A DNA stretch of 64,000 nt from Acinetobacter dispersus (GTDB taxonomy: Bacteria > Pseudomonadota > Gammaproteobacteria > Pseudomonadales > Moraxellaceae), in NCBI RefSeq assembly GCF_009884975.1, contig NZ_CP041970.1, positions 930,001 to 994,000 of the forward strand, read 5' to 3'. The first letter of the stretch is position 1, and each line of letters opens with the position of its first letter. The notes below the pieces were generated by a model. The model was given only the letters and a program-made list of their open reading frames with translations. It did no database searches and was not told the DNA's origin. Positions 62,170-64,000 of the stretch are shown one piece after another. The position numbers and the translations under genes are program-made.

Positions 62170-63288
62170 ATGCAACAGCAATCGAATATGCAAAATAAAT
62201 TCTTGATAGATGCTGACATTGGTGATGATGATGTCACATTACCGAATTTACCTGCTGTCGATGTTCCCATTATTGATGAGCCAGTTGTAAAAACTACAGT
62301 TGAGACCCCAGCACCTGTAACAATCGCAGCAACAGCACCTGTTGTTGAAGAAGAAACCCAAGCTACGGGATTCTTTGGCCGCATGAAAGATGGTTTGACT
62401 AAAACACGTCGTAGTTTCACCGATGGTATGGTCAATATCTTGATCGGTGGCAAAGAGATTGATGACGAGTTATTAGAAGAAGTTGAAGAGCAAATGTTGG
62501 TTGCTGATATTGGTGTAGATGCAACCAAAACCATTATTGCCAATTTAACTGAAAGAACAGCTCGTGGTGATTTGATCTATTCCCATGCGTTGTACAAAGC
62601 ACTGCAAGAAGAATTAGTCGCTTTACTCGCACCGCGTGTTAAACCGCTGCATATCGATCCTAACAAATCGCCTTATGTGATTCTCATGGTCGGTGTAAAT
62701 GGCGTGGGTAAAACTACAACCATTGGTAAATTGGCGAAGCGTTTACAAGGCGAAGGCAAAAAAGTCATGCTTGCTGCAGGTGATACGTTCCGTGCGGCAG
62801 CGACTGAACAACTGCAAATTTGGGGGGAGCGTAATGACATCCCTGTGGTTGCTCAAGGTCACGGTGCAGATAGTGCTTCGGTTATTTTTGATGCTTTTGA
62901 AAGTGCGCGTGCTAAAGGCATTGATGTCTTGATCGCGGATACTGCAGGGCGTTTGCAGAATAAAGCCAACTTGATGGAAGAGCTGAAAAAAGTGAAGCGT
63001 GTGATGCAAAAGATTGATGCAACTGCGCCGCATGAAATTATGCTTATCGTTGATGCTGGCACAGGTCAAAATGCAATTAACCAAGTTCAGTTGTTTGATG
63101 AAGCGGTTGGCTTAACAGGGATTACCATTACCAAGCTTGATGGTACAGCAAAAGGCGGCGTGTTATTTAATATTGCAAGTCGTACTCATGTACCGATTCG
63201 TTATATTGGGGTGGGTGAGAAGATTGATGATTTACGTCCTTTCTCAGCTAAATCATTCGTTGCTGCATTATTTGAAACCGATAAGTAA
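62170..63288 (+). CDS. ftsY: Signal recognition particle receptor FtsY
   Basis: A 372-residue SRP GTPase that docks ribosome-nascent chain complexes at the inner membrane. An acidic N-terminal A domain (about residues 1-70, short and variable) precedes the N domain and the G domain: G1 GVNGVGKTTTIGKLAKR, DTFRAAATEQL, DTAGRLQNK (G3), TKLDGTAKGG (G4) and GVGEKIDDLRPF. In many gamma-proteobacteria ftsY is followed by ftsE-ftsX; here it is followed by a terminator and a nitroreductase gene. Confidence 0.97.
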   Translation: MQQQSNMQNKFLIDADIGDDDVTLPNLPAVDVPIIDEPVVKTTVETPAPVTIAATAPVVEEETQATGFFGRMKDGLTKTRRSFTDGMVNILIGGKEIDDELLEEVEEQMLVADIGVDATKTIIANLTERTARGDLIYSHALYKALQEELVALLAPRVKPLHIDPNKSPYVILMVGVNGVGKTTTIGKLAKRLQGEGKKVMLAAGDTFRAAATEQLQIWGERNDIPVVAQGHGADSASVIFDAFESARAKGIDVLIADTAGRLQNKANLMEELKKVKRVMQKIDATAPHEIMLIVDAGTGQNAINQVQLFDEAVGLTGITITKLDGTAKGGVLFNIASRTHVPIRYIGVGEKIDDLRPFSAKSFVAALFETDK

Positions 63289-63301
63289 TTAAATTGTGTT
63301 A

Positions 63302-63333
63302 AAAAAGACTCCACGACATGTGGAGTTTTTTAT
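63302..63333 (+). terminator. ftsY terminator
   Basis: ACTCCAC (63308-63314), loop GACAT, GTGGAGT (63320-63326), then a T-run; A6 lies in front. Confidence 0.9.
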
Positions 63334-63470
63334 TTCGAATAAAAAATAAGACTGTTTCAAAAATAAAACGATCTGTCATGTTTTTTAGACTATTCCTAAA
63401 AAATGCGTCGTTATACACTACATTCAATCCAAGATAACGCCCCAAAGGGCACAAAGGTAGGAATAACAAC

Positions 63471-64000
63471 ATGAGCAACTTCTTAAATAGCATTAAATCA
63501 CGCCGTACCATTTATGCGATTGGTAAAAACCTTACAGTTGACCAAACAAAAGTTGAAGAAACCATTCGTGAAGCGGTAAAACAAAGCCCATCATCATTCA
63601 ACTCACAAACATCACGTGTTGTGACTTTGTACGGTGAATCTCATGTTAAATTCTGGGAAATCGTACGTGAAACTTTGCGTAAAATGGTACCAGCAGAAGC
63701 ATTTGCAAATACAAGTGCAAAAATTGATAGCTTTGCTGCTGGTTTTGGTACAGCGTTATTCTATGAAGATCAAGATGTTGTAAAAGGCTTACAAGAGCAA
63801 TTTGCATTATATGCTGATAACTTCCCAGTATGGTCAGAACATTCAAGTGCAATCGCTCAGTTCGCAACATGGACTGCTTTATCTGAAATCGGTGTAGGTG
63901 CATCATTACAGCACTACAACCCAATTGTTGATGCCGAAGTTGCAGAAACTTTTGATATTCCAGCAAACTGGAAATTACGTGCTCAGCTTGTATTCGGTTC
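63471..64000 (+). CDS. Nitroreductase-family protein, N-terminal part (cut by window edge)
   Basis: The first 176 codons of a gene that runs off the right edge. MSNFLNSIKSRRTIYAIGKN and QSPSSFNSQTSRVVTLYGESH are the FMN-binding N-terminal segments of the HBN1/YdgI-like nitroreductases (fatty acid repression mutant family); EIGVGASLQHYNPIVDAEVAE is the second FMN-contact region. GGTAGGAA precedes the ATG. Such flavoenzymes reduce nitro compounds or quinones with NAD(P)H; the true substrate is unknown. The remaining C-terminal ~25 residues are outside the window. Confidence 0.88.
   Translation, partial: MSNFLNSIKSRRTIYAIGKNLTVDQTKVEETIREAVKQSPSSFNSQTSRVVTLYGESHVKFWEIVRETLRKMVPAEAFANTSAKIDSFAAGFGTALFYEDQDVVKGLQEQFALYADNFPVWSEHSSAIAQFATWTALSEIGVGASLQHYNPIVDAEVAETFDIPANWKLRAQLVFG

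Noticed and set aside
63299-63511. 70-residue minus-strand frame after ftsY
   Set aside because: It covers the ftsY terminator and the start of the nitroreductase gene; neither composition nor start supports it.

Overview
The window is a mostly housekeeping stretch of a gamma-proteobacterial chromosome. Low G+C coding, the LptD/SurA/AmgK/MurU, ExbB-ExbD-MsbA-LpxK-KdsB and GspHIJK gene sets, a short 383-residue RhlB and several protein families typical of Moraxellaceae all point to Acinetobacter. The genus is an inference from gene content and recalled family features, not from an rRNA gene. No rRNA, tRNA, CRISPR array, transposase or prophage gene was found. Genes are cut at both edges: a DUF2157-type membrane protein on the left and a nitroreductase-family gene on the right.

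Layout. 1-9.2 kb: peroxide-stress YaaA, an HD-domain protein, thiamine thiazole synthesis (thiS-thiG), heat-shock sigma factor rpoH, tusA, a cold-shock protein followed by the RNA helicase rhlB, and class II aldolase fba. 9.2-14.8 kb: surA-lptD (outer-membrane biogenesis, translationally coupled), divergent from amgK-murU (MurNAc recycling). 15-23 kb: rsmG-parA-parB, then a long tightly packed run of an ExbB/ExbD pair, msbA, lpxK, kdsB and holB (lipid A/LPS supply plus clamp loader). 22.9-24.7 kb: a small accessory insert with two exported proteins and about 600 bp of apparently decayed sequence. 24.7-29.4 kb: PilZ protein, TatD nuclease, TetR regulator and the minor pseudopilin genes gspH-I-J-K of a type II secretion system. 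29.5-36.3 kb: queD, ung, an enoyl-CoA hydratase-family gene, tadA, cmk, rpsA, ihfB, lapA. 36.4-41.8 kb: an exporter-rich stretch (AzlCD with a divergent XRE/cupin regulator, LysO, a TetR regulator and a Bcr/CflA efflux pump), with pyrF in its middle. 42-49 kb: a Baeyer-Villiger-type flavin monooxygenase with divergent AraC regulator, zapE, malate synthase G. 48.6-61 kb: SRAP/HMCES protein, MarR and LysR regulators, brnQ, map, grxD, an acetylornithine-type aminotransferase and small proteins. 61-64 kb: two small membrane proteins, ftsY and the partial nitroreductase.

The most unusual features are repeat-derived. (1) A cluster of imperfect palindrome-containing repeats lies in frame inside the 5' end of gspI, so the prepilin motif is pushed to residue 96 instead of near the N terminus. 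(2) A 97-bp tandem repeat follows the small Sel1-like gene and its units carry one half of that gene's terminator hairpin. Several strong palindromes sit in promoter regions (upstream of the Bcr/CflA pump, between azlC and its XRE/cupin neighbour, and upstream of glcB) and are good operator candidates. I did not find a convincing new multi-gene system; the gspI insertion is the best candidate for something undescribed.

Many operons end in clear intrinsic terminators, several of them shared by convergent genes.
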